A DNA stretch of 64,000 nucleotides from Marinilabiliales bacterium (GTDB lineage Bacteria; Bacteroidota; Bacteroidia; Bacteroidales; SZUA-534), in NCBI GenBank assembly GCA_003512955.1, contig DOTG01000041.1, forward strand, positions 310,001 to 374,000, given 5' to 3'. Every line of letters begins with the position of its first letter. The stretch's first letter is position 1. This document shows positions 19,021 through 26,735 of this stretch, one piece after another. The notes under the pieces are model-generated. The model saw only the letters and a program-made list of their open reading frames with translations, searched no databases and was not told where the DNA came from. The position numbers and the translations under genes were made by a program.

Positions 19021-20224
19021 GAAGTTCTTGCAGTTTTTGGTGATAAAATGTTCTTAAATCACCAATTAGTCGGGAATTCTTATAATTTTCTGAGGCAAAT
19101 TTAAATGCATTTTGCCCACAAGCCTTAATTATTTGTGGGTTACTAAACAGGTTTTCGAGTAATTGAACTATTTCATCTGGGTGATCATAAATAAACAGTT
19201 CCTTTTCATTTTGAGGTGTAATCCCTTCAGCCCCAATGGTTGTAGTAACAACGCATTTCCCGCGCGAAAGAGCTTCCACAATCTTGATGCGCATGCCACT
19301 ACCCGAAAGTAATGGAACTACAACCACAGGAAATTGGTCAATAAAGTCATTGGCATTGGGCACTTCGCCCATGAATGTTACAGGATAATTGGCCAAATGG
19401 TTCACAAAAGCTTTTGGACAGTTCCGTCCGGCAATTTCAAAACCCCATTGCGGAAACTTTTTATGGACAGGAATCCACACCGTTTCAATAAACCATGACA
19501 AGCCTTCTTGGTTGGGAACCCAATCTAAAGCGCCAAGGAAACAGATAGATTGCGGTTTTGTTGGTTTCGACATTTGAAAATGGTTATCTGGCATTCCACC
19601 CGGGCATACCCATATATTTCCGTGATTCTTAAACGGCAAACTCTCAACATCTTTTTTGGTAATCGGAATCAATAAATCAACCTTCCGGAGTGCCTTGAAT
19701 TCCATCTCTTTGACCCTCTTTGCTAAAAGTTGGTAATAATACTTTTTGAACCAGCTTGTAGTGTTTTGCTGCATCCGGTCCCAAATCTCGTGCTCAACAT
19801 TATGCGCCCTCAAAGCAATAGTTGCCTTCGAAAAAGCCTTTATCGTTGCGGTGTAAGGGGTAAGGTAAAGCCCTTCCAATTGAACAATATCAAATTGATG
19901 TTCCTGCAATACTTTTTCCAGATTTTTATTGAATTCGGAACTGATGAAACGTTCAGCATTATAAGGTAATTTTGAAAAGAGCAGATTCAAAAAAGCTTTT
20001 GAAGGATTTATCTTAGTATTTACGGCTACTTGGAACCATTGAATATTCTCATACAGAGAATCAGGCAACTGATCGATTGAAAATGGATGCTTGTGTGTCT
20101 GCATGGTAAGCACTGTAACCTGATCACCGGCTCCGGCAAACCCCTGAATCATGTTCAACGTAGCAATGGCACCGCCATCGTTCGGCGGAAAAGGCATTTT
20201 ATGGCAAAGAATCAGGATTTTCAC
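19007..20224 (-). CDS. Glycosyltransferase, GT4 type (GT-B fold)
   Basis: About 405 residues with a GT-B fold. The N-terminal Rossmann half opens with LILCHKMPFPPNDGGA; the C-terminal half has PLLSGSGMRIKIVEAL, typical of nucleotide-sugar binding in family 4 enzymes. No membrane segment. The best start is GTG at 20224, which places the start 13 nt after the stop of the permease gene; an alternative would overlap that gene. Transcribed in the order permease, GT4, GT2, so the two transferases probably act on one envelope glycan. Sugar specificity is unknown. Confidence 0.9.
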   Translation of the reverse strand: MKILILCHKMPFPPNDGGAIATLNMIQGFAGAGDQVTVLTMQTHKHPFSIDQLPDSLYENIQWFQVAVNTKINPSKAFLNLLFSKLPYNAERFISSEFNKNLEKVLQEHQFDIVQLEGLYLTPYTATIKAFSKATIALRAHNVEHEIWDRMQQNTTSWFKKYYYQLLAKRVKEMEFKALRKVDLLIPITKKDVESLPFKNHGNIWVCPGGMPDNHFQMSKPTKPQSICFLGALDWVPNQEGLSWFIETVWIPVHKKFPQWGFEIAGRNCPKAFVNHLANYPVTFMGEVPNANDFIDQFPVVVVPLLSGSGMRIKIVEALSRGKCVVTTTIGAEGITPQNEKELFIYDHPDEIVQLLENLFSNPQIIKACGQNAFKFASENYKNSRLIGDLRTFYHQKLQELHELS

Positions 20225-20237
20225 GGGGATGATTTTC

Positions 20238-21770
20238 TTAATTCGTTTCCTGGGATTCCGGTTCAAAAGGATTCACCGATTTACGTTCTTTATTACCTAT
20301 TTTAAGCTTATTTTTTAGTTTGCCTTTTTGTAAACCAAAGAACTTCCTGATAGGTTCAAAATAGGTTTCGATATTTAATATTACGGAATCGTTGACCGCT
20401 TTGTAAGTTAAAAACATCCCGATAGGAAGCAAAATAAATGCAGAAATCCACATCCCCAGCCATGAGGGCCACTCCCCGATTTTGGCATATTTTTCACCTG
20501 TAATGGTTATTACATAATAGATGACAAAGAAGAAAACCGAAACTACCACAGGCATGCCTAAACCACCTTTACGGATAATAGCCCCCAAAGGAGCCCCAAT
20601 AAAGAACAGCAGCAAGCATGCAAATGAAAGTGTGAATTTCCGGTGCCATTCAATTTCATGGCGCTTGATCCATTTCATTTTATGGTCGAATTCCGAAACT
20701 GAACTGGTGACATAAGATTGGGTACTATGGGCATAGTTACGGGCATGCTCAAAAACCTGTTTTTGGCTTCCCGGTGAAAGCGTTTGGAACAAACTATCTA
20801 AATTCAACGATGCCAAAGTCAATGAATCGCGTGAATACCACGTACTATCTAGATTCGGGTCGATCAATCGTTTAAAATAATTCCCTTTTTTTAGTGTTTC
20901 CACAAACGAAACCTCTCTTTTATTATAGTTTTTTGATAACGAATCCACGGCATATTGCAACTGATCCAAGTTTAACATCTGGTAATGGTTTTTGAAGAGG
21001 TTCTCGTCGGTACGTTCAAAACCTAAACTCGACATATCAATTAATATTCTTTGTTTATCGAATTTGTCTTTCCGGTGAGGGTATTCTTTATCGCCTTTTT
21101 TGCGTTTATCCTCAACCATTTCGTTGTACGACATGCCATGATACATGGTTAAAACCATATACTTACCATTCTTGGTTACTTCCATAGTCCCTGAATCGGC
21201 AACGGTAACTATTCTATTCCCCTCTTTTTCAGTATGGTCGTAAATCATTATTTGGTAAAGCATAGAAGTTTTTTTGCTTTTATGTGCTACTTTGATACTA
21301 TATCCTTCCAGGGCATCGGAAAAAACACCTTCTTTAACTGACACCTCTGGTCGTTGATGCCGTACATCATAAAGCAGGGCTCCCATTTTCAGGTTCGTGT
21401 AGGGCATCACATTATTAGAGAAGAAGAAGGCACCGGTGCTTACAAACGAAATGAAAATAATCAGGGGAAACATGATACGGACCAACGAAATTCCAGCAGA
21501 CTTTAGCGACATTAGTTCATTGTGCTCAGCCAAATTCCCAAAAGTCATTATCGAACTCAAAAGAATAGCTAAAGGCAGTGCCAAAGGAACCAGGCCAGCC
21601 GAAGCATAGAGCAACAATTCAGCAATGATATGCAGTTCCAGCCCCTTACCAACCAAATCGTCGATGTATTTCCACAGAAACTGCATCAGTAAAAGAAAGA
21701 TGGCTATAAAAAAGGTAAGGATTAATGGACCTATGTAGGATTCGAGGATAAACTTGTGTAAGCGTTTCAC
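20238..21770 (-). CDS. LptF/LptG family lipopolysaccharide export permease
   Basis: 510 residues, YjgP/YjgQ family. It forms the inner-membrane part of the Lpt machine that extracts LPS and passes it to the periplasmic bridge. Three N-terminal membrane segments (about 10-120), a periplasmic domain (about 130-385) that is longer and more charged than in E. coli, and three C-terminal segments (about 390-480). The start is GTG at 21770 (KRLHKFILES), with no ATG nearby. Bacteroidota often have permeases of this family next to ribBA; here two glycosyltransferases sit between them. Confidence 0.9.
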   Translation of the reverse strand: MKRLHKFILESYIGPLILTFFIAIFLLLMQFLWKYIDDLVGKGLELHIIAELLLYASAGLVPLALPLAILLSSIMTFGNLAEHNELMSLKSAGISLVRIMFPLIIFISFVSTGAFFFSNNVMPYTNLKMGALLYDVRHQRPEVSVKEGVFSDALEGYSIKVAHKSKKTSMLYQIMIYDHTEKEGNRIVTVADSGTMEVTKNGKYMVLTMYHGMSYNEMVEDKRKKGDKEYPHRKDKFDKQRILIDMSSLGFERTDENLFKNHYQMLNLDQLQYAVDSLSKNYNKREVSFVETLKKGNYFKRLIDPNLDSTWYSRDSLTLASLNLDSLFQTLSPGSQKQVFEHARNYAHSTQSYVTSSVSEFDHKMKWIKRHEIEWHRKFTLSFACLLLFFIGAPLGAIIRKGGLGMPVVVSVFFFVIYYVITITGEKYAKIGEWPSWLGMWISAFILLPIGMFLTYKAVNDSVILNIETYFEPIRKFFGLQKGKLKNKLKIGNKERKSVNPFEPESQETN

Positions 21771-21958
21771 TGTAATTAAATGTTAATATATTGACGTCAT
21801 TAAAATAAAATTTCCATGCCCCTTCGCTAATTAGGGATTGGCAGTGTATTTCTTAAATTCTTATCTTAATAAACGACATTGATTTATGAATATTTAAAAA
21901 CGCCTAATTAATTTTTAGGGGTTCCGCAATATTATACAAAAAGAAAGACTAAAGAAAA

Positions 21959-22339
21959 CTACGAACCTAAAATATGTTTTAGTGCAGCAACCTGAGTGTC
22001 CCATAGTTCTTTTGCATCATCTATTTCGTCAGGCTCGGCAAAATCGGTTACTACCAATGCCAAGTCTCCGGTAAGTTCATCCACGTTAATCCGGAATTCA
22101 AAAAATGTTTTGTCATCCACATCATCGATCCAATGATATCGGACACTTCGGAATTCTTTTTTGTTGATCATTTCAGCCTGCTGCTCAATCCCATCCCATT
22201 CAAATGTAAAAACCTTCCCTTGCACAATTACATTATCGGCAAACCATTCATTGAGTCCGCCGGCTGTACTCAAACGATTAAACAACACCCTATCGGAAGA
22301 TTTTAATGGATACTCTATCTGAAATTTCTCTTTAGCCAT
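21959..22339 (-). CDS. START-like domain protein
   Basis: 126 residues, a single helix-grip START/AHSA1-like domain of the type widespread in Bacteroidota. Visible features are the opening EYPLKSSD, RLSTAGGLNEWFAD and the C-terminal long helix with ELWDTQVAALKHILG. The family binds hydrophobic ligands in other contexts, but no ligand is known for this group. Cytosolic, no signal peptide. It is transcribed away from the tRNA-Met gene. Confidence 0.88.
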   Translation of the reverse strand: MAKEKFQIEYPLKSSDRVLFNRLSTAGGLNEWFADNVIVQGKVFTFEWDGIEQQAEMINKKEFRSVRYHWIDDVDDKTFFEFRINVDELTGDLALVVTDFAEPDEIDDAKELWDTQVAALKHILGS

Positions 22340-22557
22340 TATTGCTTAGAATTTTTGGTTTTTTGCAATATATAAAAAAGATTGGAAAAAAAACTTTAAT
22401 TGAAAATGATTTGACAAAGGAATTGAAAACCATCAAGCCTGATATAGTTTAAAGTCCTATTAATACGCTAATTGCATGTTTTTAACTTACAATTTTTTTA
22501 TTCTCTGTTGACTGATTTTTTTTTTTTGCAAGCTGTTTTTCAATTAAAATAATTTAT

Positions 22558-22565
22558 TACATTTG
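22558..22565 (+). promoter_or_regulatory. Promoter -7 box for tRNA-Met
   Basis: TACATTTG fits the Bacteroidota -7 consensus TAnnTTTG and lies 15 bp upstream of the mature tRNA 5' end. A TTTG at 22525-22528 is 29 bp further up, longer than the usual 19-21 bp spacer, so the -33 element is uncertain. Confidence 0.5.
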
Positions 22566-22580
22566 CACCCGCTTAACGAT

Positions 22581-22654
22581 GGCGAGGTAGCTCAGATGGT
22601 TAGAGCGCATGATTCATAATCATGAGGTCGCCGGATCATTCCCGGCTCTCGCTA
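22581..22654 (+). tRNA. tRNA-Met (CAT)
   Basis: A complete cloverleaf can be folded by hand. Acceptor stem 22581-22587 pairs with 22647-22653, with G.U pairs at both ends. The D stem is GCTC/GAGC, the anticodon stem CATGA/TCATG with loop TTCATAA, so the anticodon is CAT (22615-22617). The T stem is GCCGG/CCGGC. The T loop is ATCATTC instead of the usual TTCRANY, so positions 54 and 58 are swapped to A and U. CCA is not encoded. Elongator Met is the likely identity, but a lysidine-modified Ile (CAU) cannot be excluded. A terminator follows at once. Confidence 0.9.
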
Positions 22655-22687
22655 CAAGAAGGGAACAAACGGTTTCCCTTTTTTTTA
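22600..22687 (+). repeat. Direct repeat copy 1: 3' part of tRNA-Met plus terminator
   Basis: Copy 1 is the 3' three quarters of the tRNA-Met gene and the terminator behind it. It matches copy 2 at 22955-23040 with an offset of exactly 355 bp. The identity is perfect over TTAGAGCG and over the stretch from 22625 to about 22658; the terminator parts differ by a few bases. The 17-nt anticodon arm differs between the copies. Confidence 0.85.
22659..22686 (+). terminator. Terminator of the tRNA-Met gene
   Basis: A 7-bp stem (AAGGGAA with TTCCCTT) and a run of eight T. A diverged copy of the same sequence follows the tRNA-like fragment at about 23011-23037. Confidence 0.8.
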
Positions 22688-22691
22688 AACC

Positions 22692-22953
22692 ATGACTTTT
22701 TACACATACATTTTATTCAGTGAAGCCAGGAACCGGGACTACATCGGTAGCTGCGAAGATTTGGCCATCCGCTTGGCAAGGCATAATGCCGGAGCGCCCC
22801 CCTTCAACTAAAAGCGGGAGGCCGTGGCGGATTGTATGGTCTAATGGGCACCCTTCAAAGCCGGAGGCCATCCGGCAAGAAACCCAAATCAAGAAAATGA
22901 AGAACCGCGGGTTTATCGAAAACCTGATAAAACATCCCAACGGCACGGCATGA
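22692..22953 (+). pseudogene. GIY-YIG nuclease gene with a one-base frameshift
   Basis: The frame from ATG 22692 encodes MTFYTYILFSEARNRDYIGS, a clear GIY-YIG domain start (TYI and YIG, with Arg in RLARHN), but stops after about 40 codons at a TAA. Dropping one C from the C6 run at 22797-22802 joins it to the frame that continues as STKSGRPWRIVWS and ends in EIRQE-like and KKMKNRGFIENLIKHP, the usual family C-terminus. The full product would be about 86 residues, normal for these stand-alone nucleases. It starts just after the tRNA-Met terminator and stops just before a partial tRNA copy. A real frameshift, a phase-variable run or a sequencing error are all possible. Confidence 0.8.
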
Positions 22954-22954
22954 A

Positions 22955-23040
22955 TTAGAGCGTCCCGATTGGATCGGGAAGGTCGCCGGATCATTCCCGG
23001 CTCTCGCTACAAGAGGAGAACAAACGGTTTTCCTTTTTTT
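22955..23040 (+). repeat. Direct repeat copy 2: partial tRNA with a different anticodon arm
   Basis: It starts 1 nt after the GIY-YIG stop codon. It has TTAGAGCG, then a 17-nt hairpin in place of the tRNA-Met anticodon arm, then the identical variable loop, T arm and acceptor 3' strand, then a weaker copy of the terminator. The hairpin is TCCCG/CGGGA with loop ATTGGAT, which would read as anticodon TGG (proline). The acceptor 5' strand and first half of the D arm are missing, so it cannot fold as a normal tRNA. Confidence 0.85.
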
Positions 23041-23058
23041 AGACATGGCCTTTTATTT

Positions 23059-24552
23059 CTATTTCTCAAAAGAGGCCATTGAAACCATCAGTTTTTCAAG
23101 AATTTTAGACGTTTGAAAGGTTGTTCCGTTAAAATTATTGATCATTACGGCAAATGCTATTTCCCGTCCTTTGGCTGAGGTTACATACCCGGCAAAACAC
23201 TTGACCCGGTCTAAAGTCCCGCTTTTAGCCCGGATATTTCCTTGTGCGGGTGTTCCTAAGGCTACTTTCCTAAGTGTTCCATTAACTCCAGCAATGGGTA
23301 ATGATTGGTAAAACTCCTCAAAATAGTTACTCCTGTTTTTCATATACGATAAAAGAAAAACTATTTGTCGCGGGGTGACTGTATTGTAATGTGATAATCC
23401 ACTTCCATCATATAATGCCATTCCTTCAACATCCATTCCTCTGGTTTTCCAAAAATTGGTAATAACTTTTGTAGCACTATCTGTTATAGGCATCGAACCT
23501 AATAGTATAGCGGATTGCAACAAACAGTGTTCTGCATAAAGGTTAATGCTATTGATATTTGTTTTTGCAATTATTTCATGAAGTGGGGGAGATAAAACTT
23601 CATGGATTTGTTGAATATTTAATAACTTACCATTTACAGAACTTCGCAATAACCGGGTGGTGGATGAGGAATCCGTTAATTTGATGCCGATATTCGTCAA
23701 ATGGCTTTGAAGTTCATATGCAGCGAGTAATGGCGGATCGGGAACGGAACCTTTTACTTTAAAATCAGTTTTATTAAGCGGCAACGAACCTTTAATCAAC
23801 CGATGAGGTTCATAAGGGGGCCCAAAAATATTGATGTTGTCGTAGGTTATGGTATCAGAAAAAGAATTGTTCTCAAACCATAAATTTGGAATTTTTGGTT
23901 CAATGGCAGTCACTATCGTTGAGTCACCTCTATGATTGAATGTCGTGAATGAAAGGGTATATCTGTTATCATGGATGGTTAACCCACTGGCTCCGGCTCC
24001 ATAATAATTTCCCATATTCTGCCACGACCAGGTAGTGGGTGTCATTTCATCGGAAAAATAATCAGCATCGCCAATGATTTGACCACTAATGGAATCAATT
24101 CCAAGTTTTACAATGGCATCAGTCCAGTTTTTTAAAAAAAGAAAGTTTTGAGAAGAATCAAAATAGATGGAGCCTAGTGTTGGATCTCCGCCTCCTTGAA
24201 TGATAATGCTACCATTCAAAACTTTGTTTGCTGAGTCAATGGTTCCTGTATATCCCAATTGAGTCCGGAATTGAAACTGAGGCCCGGCCAGTTCAAGGAG
24301 GGTAGCTGTGGTAATTAGTTTTTGCACCGAAGCGGGTTTTAAAGCCAAATCGGCTTGGTACGATGACAGAACCTCCCCCGAATTCAGGTCAACTGCATAA
24401 AAAGCAATACTGGCGTTCTTCATGCTGGGATGATTTATCACTTCTTTTAGTGTCCGATTAATCAGGTGATTTTTTTTAACCATTGGCCTTAATTGCCCAT
24501 GCCCATTAAATCCGATGAAGACAAGTACCATCCATCCAAAAAAATACTTCAT
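23059..24552 (-). CDS. dacB: D-alanyl-D-alanine carboxypeptidase/endopeptidase, PBP4 type
   Basis: Periplasmic penicillin-binding protein of peptidase family S13 that trims or opens peptidoglycan cross-links. About 497 residues. The N-terminus from MKYFFGWM is a signal peptide ending near GHGQ. The active-site motifs are SVQK (SxxK), SIN (SxN) and KSGT (KTG box). The large insert between the first two motifs (about 100-300) is typical of S13. Start chosen at ATG 24552; the open frame upstream adds an unlikely extension. Its 3' end touches the tRNA repeat region: the last codons overlap a short sequence that resembles a GIY-YIG start. Confidence 0.95.
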   Translation of the reverse strand: MKYFFGWMVLVFIGFNGHGQLRPMVKKNHLINRTLKEVINHPSMKNASIAFYAVDLNSGEVLSSYQADLALKPASVQKLITTATLLELAGPQFQFRTQLGYTGTIDSANKVLNGSIIIQGGGDPTLGSIYFDSSQNFLFLKNWTDAIVKLGIDSISGQIIGDADYFSDEMTPTTWSWQNMGNYYGAGASGLTIHDNRYTLSFTTFNHRGDSTIVTAIEPKIPNLWFENNSFSDTITYDNINIFGPPYEPHRLIKGSLPLNKTDFKVKGSVPDPPLLAAYELQSHLTNIGIKLTDSSSTTRLLRSSVNGKLLNIQQIHEVLSPPLHEIIAKTNINSINLYAEHCLLQSAILLGSMPITDSATKVITNFWKTRGMDVEGMALYDGSGLSHYNTVTPRQIVFLLSYMKNRSNYFEEFYQSLPIAGVNGTLRKVALGTPAQGNIRAKSGTLDRVKCFAGYVTSAKGREIAFAVMINNFNGTTFQTSKILEKLMVSMASFEK

Positions 24553-24603
24553 ATTTTCAATGTTTTTGGTTGATGAAAGTACACTTTTACAATCAATTCC
24601 GAT

Positions 24604-24630
24604 AAAAAAGCCACCAGAATTTCTGGTGGC
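24604..24630 (-). terminator. Terminator of the hsp20 gene
   Basis: On the minus strand an 8-bp GC-rich stem (GCCACCAG with CTGGTGGC) is followed by six T. It lies between the hsp20 stop codon and dacB. Confidence 0.85.
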
Positions 24631-24656
24631 CAGCATTCTTTGATGAACAAAAGTGA

Positions 24657-25091
24657 TTATGAAATTTTAATCATTTTCATCAGCTTCGATTTTTCCTTTG
24701 CCTTTGGAATTTCAACGGTTAAAATCCCGTTCTGGTACGAAGCTGCAATTTTATCAGCCTCTGCATTTTCAGGCAGGGTGAAGCTTTTACTGAACGAAGC
24801 ACTGGTGAACTCACGGCGGAGGTATTTTTTGTCCTCGTTTTTATCCTCACTCTCCGCTTTATGTTCGTAAGAAATCACCAAGCGGTTTTCTTCCACATTT
24901 ACCTGAAAATCTTTCTTTTCAATACCTGGGGCAGCAATTTCCACATGAAAGTTTTTTTCATCTTCACTTATATTTACTGAAGGTGAAAAACGGGAATAGT
25001 TTTCGCCCCAAAAATTATCCAACCATTGATCTGTAAAAAAACGATCCACTAATGTTGGCATGCTGTTCGAATTTTTCATTGTTGGTAACAT
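24657..25091 (-). CDS. Small heat-shock protein, Hsp20 / alpha-crystallin family
   Basis: ATP-independent holdase that binds unfolding proteins and keeps them ready for DnaK and ClpB. 144 residues: a short N-terminal arm, an alpha-crystallin domain (about 35-130) with the typical GxLTVEIPK block, here NGILTVEIPKAKE, and a short C-terminal tail. A strong Shine-Dalgarno (AGGAGG, 25099-25104) precedes the ATG, stronger than for most genes here. No CIRCE operator was seen. It is followed by its own terminator and is monocistronic. Confidence 0.95.
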   Translation of the reverse strand: MLPTMKNSNSMPTLVDRFFTDQWLDNFWGENYSRFSPSVNISEDEKNFHVEIAAPGIEKKDFQVNVEENRLVISYEHKAESEDKNEDKKYLRREFTSASFSKSFTLPENAEADKIAASYQNGILTVEIPKAKEKSKLMKMIKIS

Positions 25092-25242
25092 AGTTTTATC
25101 CTCCTATAGTTTTAAGTTAAACATCTCACATTTTGTTTGATGATTTCCTTTTTTCAAACCTGATACCAAGGACGAAAAATCGCTGGAAATGGCAGAAAAA
25201 CCCAGTTCTGATAATGACAATATGGCATTTTATGAAAAATAT

Positions 25243-26247
25243 TCACGTCACAATGTCGTAAATTAAAGAAATAGGGCTCTTACAATTGGGGCAATATTTT
25301 CCATCAAAAGCTGGCTCCCATTGGATTTTATACCCATTCCGATGGATTAAAACTTGGTTGCACTCAGGGCAGTTGGTTGAAGAGTATCGGGATTGATGGA
25401 CGTTGCCCAAATAGACATAATTTAATTCTTTTTTTGCTAATTCGTAAAACTGTATAAGGGTATCCTCAGGAGTTGGATGGATGTTTTGTTTATACCGTGG
25501 AAAATATTTTGAAAGATGTAAAACCGTATCTTTTCCCAACTCTTTCCTAATCCATTGAACCATTTCAATAAACTGTTCGGGATTGTCGTTTTTGTTTGGG
25601 ATAATTAAATTGGTAATTTCCAGGTGCTTTTTGTAGTTAGTTATCAGTTTCAGGCTTTCCAAAACGGGAGCCAATTTTCCTCCAGCCATTTCATAATAAA
25701 AATTCTCGGTAAAAGCCTTTAAGTCGATATTAAATGCATCTATCACAGGTAACAATGCTTCAAGCGGAGCTGAATTAATATATCCATTTGATATCATGAC
25801 TGTTTTTAATCCATGTCCCTTTGCAAGCGAAGCAACTTCGTGCATAAATTCGAACCAAACCGTTGGTTCGTTATAAGTAAATGCAATACCAATATTTGAA
25901 GGCCGTTCCAAAGCCTTAGCAATAACCTCAGCCGATGTAAATATTTTGCCATGAAGGTGATCCAGTTCAGCAACCTGCGAAATTTGCCAGTTTTGGCAGA
26001 AATTGCAGTGTAAATTGCATCCAAAACCACCTAACGAAAGAATTTCGGCACCAGGATAAAAATGGTATAAGGGTTTTTTTTCAATGGGGTCGAATGCCAT
26101 GCTTGATAGAAGGCCTTGCTGTTTATTTCTGATTCTGCCGCCAATATTATATCTTACACCACAGATGCCGGCTTTGCCTTCCTGCAAAATACATTGGTGA
26201 GGGCAGATCAGACATTGAATTTTCCGCTTAACCTTCAGGTAAAACAT
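25243..26247 (-). CDS. amrS: AmmeMemoRadiSam-type radical SAM enzyme
   Basis: About 334 residues. The radical SAM cluster motif is CNLHCNFC near residue 78 (CxxxCxxC), and there are extra cysteine pairs at the N-terminus (CLICPHQC) and C-terminus (CPECNQ, CPNCKS) which may bind zinc or another cluster. This is the pyruvate formate-lyase-activating-like family usually called AmrS or PflX, typically partnered with AmmeMemo genes; no partner is seen here. The physiological substrate is not settled. Start set at ATG 26247; the frame upstream begins with TTG. Confidence 0.9.
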   Translation of the reverse strand: MFYLKVKRKIQCLICPHQCILQEGKAGICGVRYNIGGRIRNKQQGLLSSMAFDPIEKKPLYHFYPGAEILSLGGFGCNLHCNFCQNWQISQVAELDHLHGKIFTSAEVIAKALERPSNIGIAFTYNEPTVWFEFMHEVASLAKGHGLKTVMISNGYINSAPLEALLPVIDAFNIDLKAFTENFYYEMAGGKLAPVLESLKLITNYKKHLEITNLIIPNKNDNPEQFIEMVQWIRKELGKDTVLHLSKYFPRYKQNIHPTPEDTLIQFYELAKKELNYVYLGNVHQSRYSSTNCPECNQVLIHRNGYKIQWEPAFDGKYCPNCKSPISLIYDIVT

Positions 26248-26427
26248 GGTGCAATCTGTTTTTAAGTCCAATTTAGAGAAACCGTACCGATAATCAAAAA
26301 AAAAATGAGGTGATAATTTTTAGATTTTTTTCACGGCTCCATAAGAATCGTAAAGATGCCATAAATCATAAATCAATTCTTAATATTTTAGATAATTTTG
26401 AATACACAACAAACCAAAAAATATAAT

Positions 26428-26709
26428 ATGGAAAGTTTAACCCGTTTGCGTGAGATTAAAAAAGAGGTACTTCAGATGGATTTCAATTATAAAAATGTCC
26501 ACCGGATTATGTACCTCTTGTATGAAACCAAATCACTGTTTGAGGATAAATACCCAATTCCAAACAAAGACATCGCGAATGATCAAACGAAAAAGGTAAT
26601 AGCCCATGAATTGATGAAGCTGATTAAAGCCAATACGGAGGATGAAATCAAGAAAGCATTTTTTGAGGTGGTTGAGAACTTTAAATTGGTTATGGCCTAC
26701 ATATCATAA
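26428..26709 (+). CDS. Small conserved hypothetical protein
   Basis: 93 residues, highly charged and helical, no signal peptide or cysteines. It begins with MESLTRLREIKKEV and contains one long amphipathic helix region. I do not recognise the family. Start chosen at ATG 26428 because an upstream TTG would add a low-complexity leader. It stands between two genes on the opposite strand, so it has its own promoter. Confidence 0.7.
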   Translation: MESLTRLREIKKEVLQMDFNYKNVHRIMYLLYETKSLFEDKYPIPNKDIANDQTKKVIAHELMKLIKANTEDEIKKAFFEVVENFKLVMAYIS

Positions 26710-26735
26710 CGTCAATGTAGTTAGCTCTTTCATCT

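Noticed and set aside
22720..22953. Independent 77-residue gene starting at 22720
   Set aside because: Its first 27 codons are out of phase with the GIY-YIG domain start; only the part after the C6 run is real coding sequence.
25092..25242. CIRCE operator upstream of hsp20 (and of clpB at 3400-3577)
   Set aside because: No TTAGCACTC-N9-GAGTGCTAA-like repeat is present in either region.
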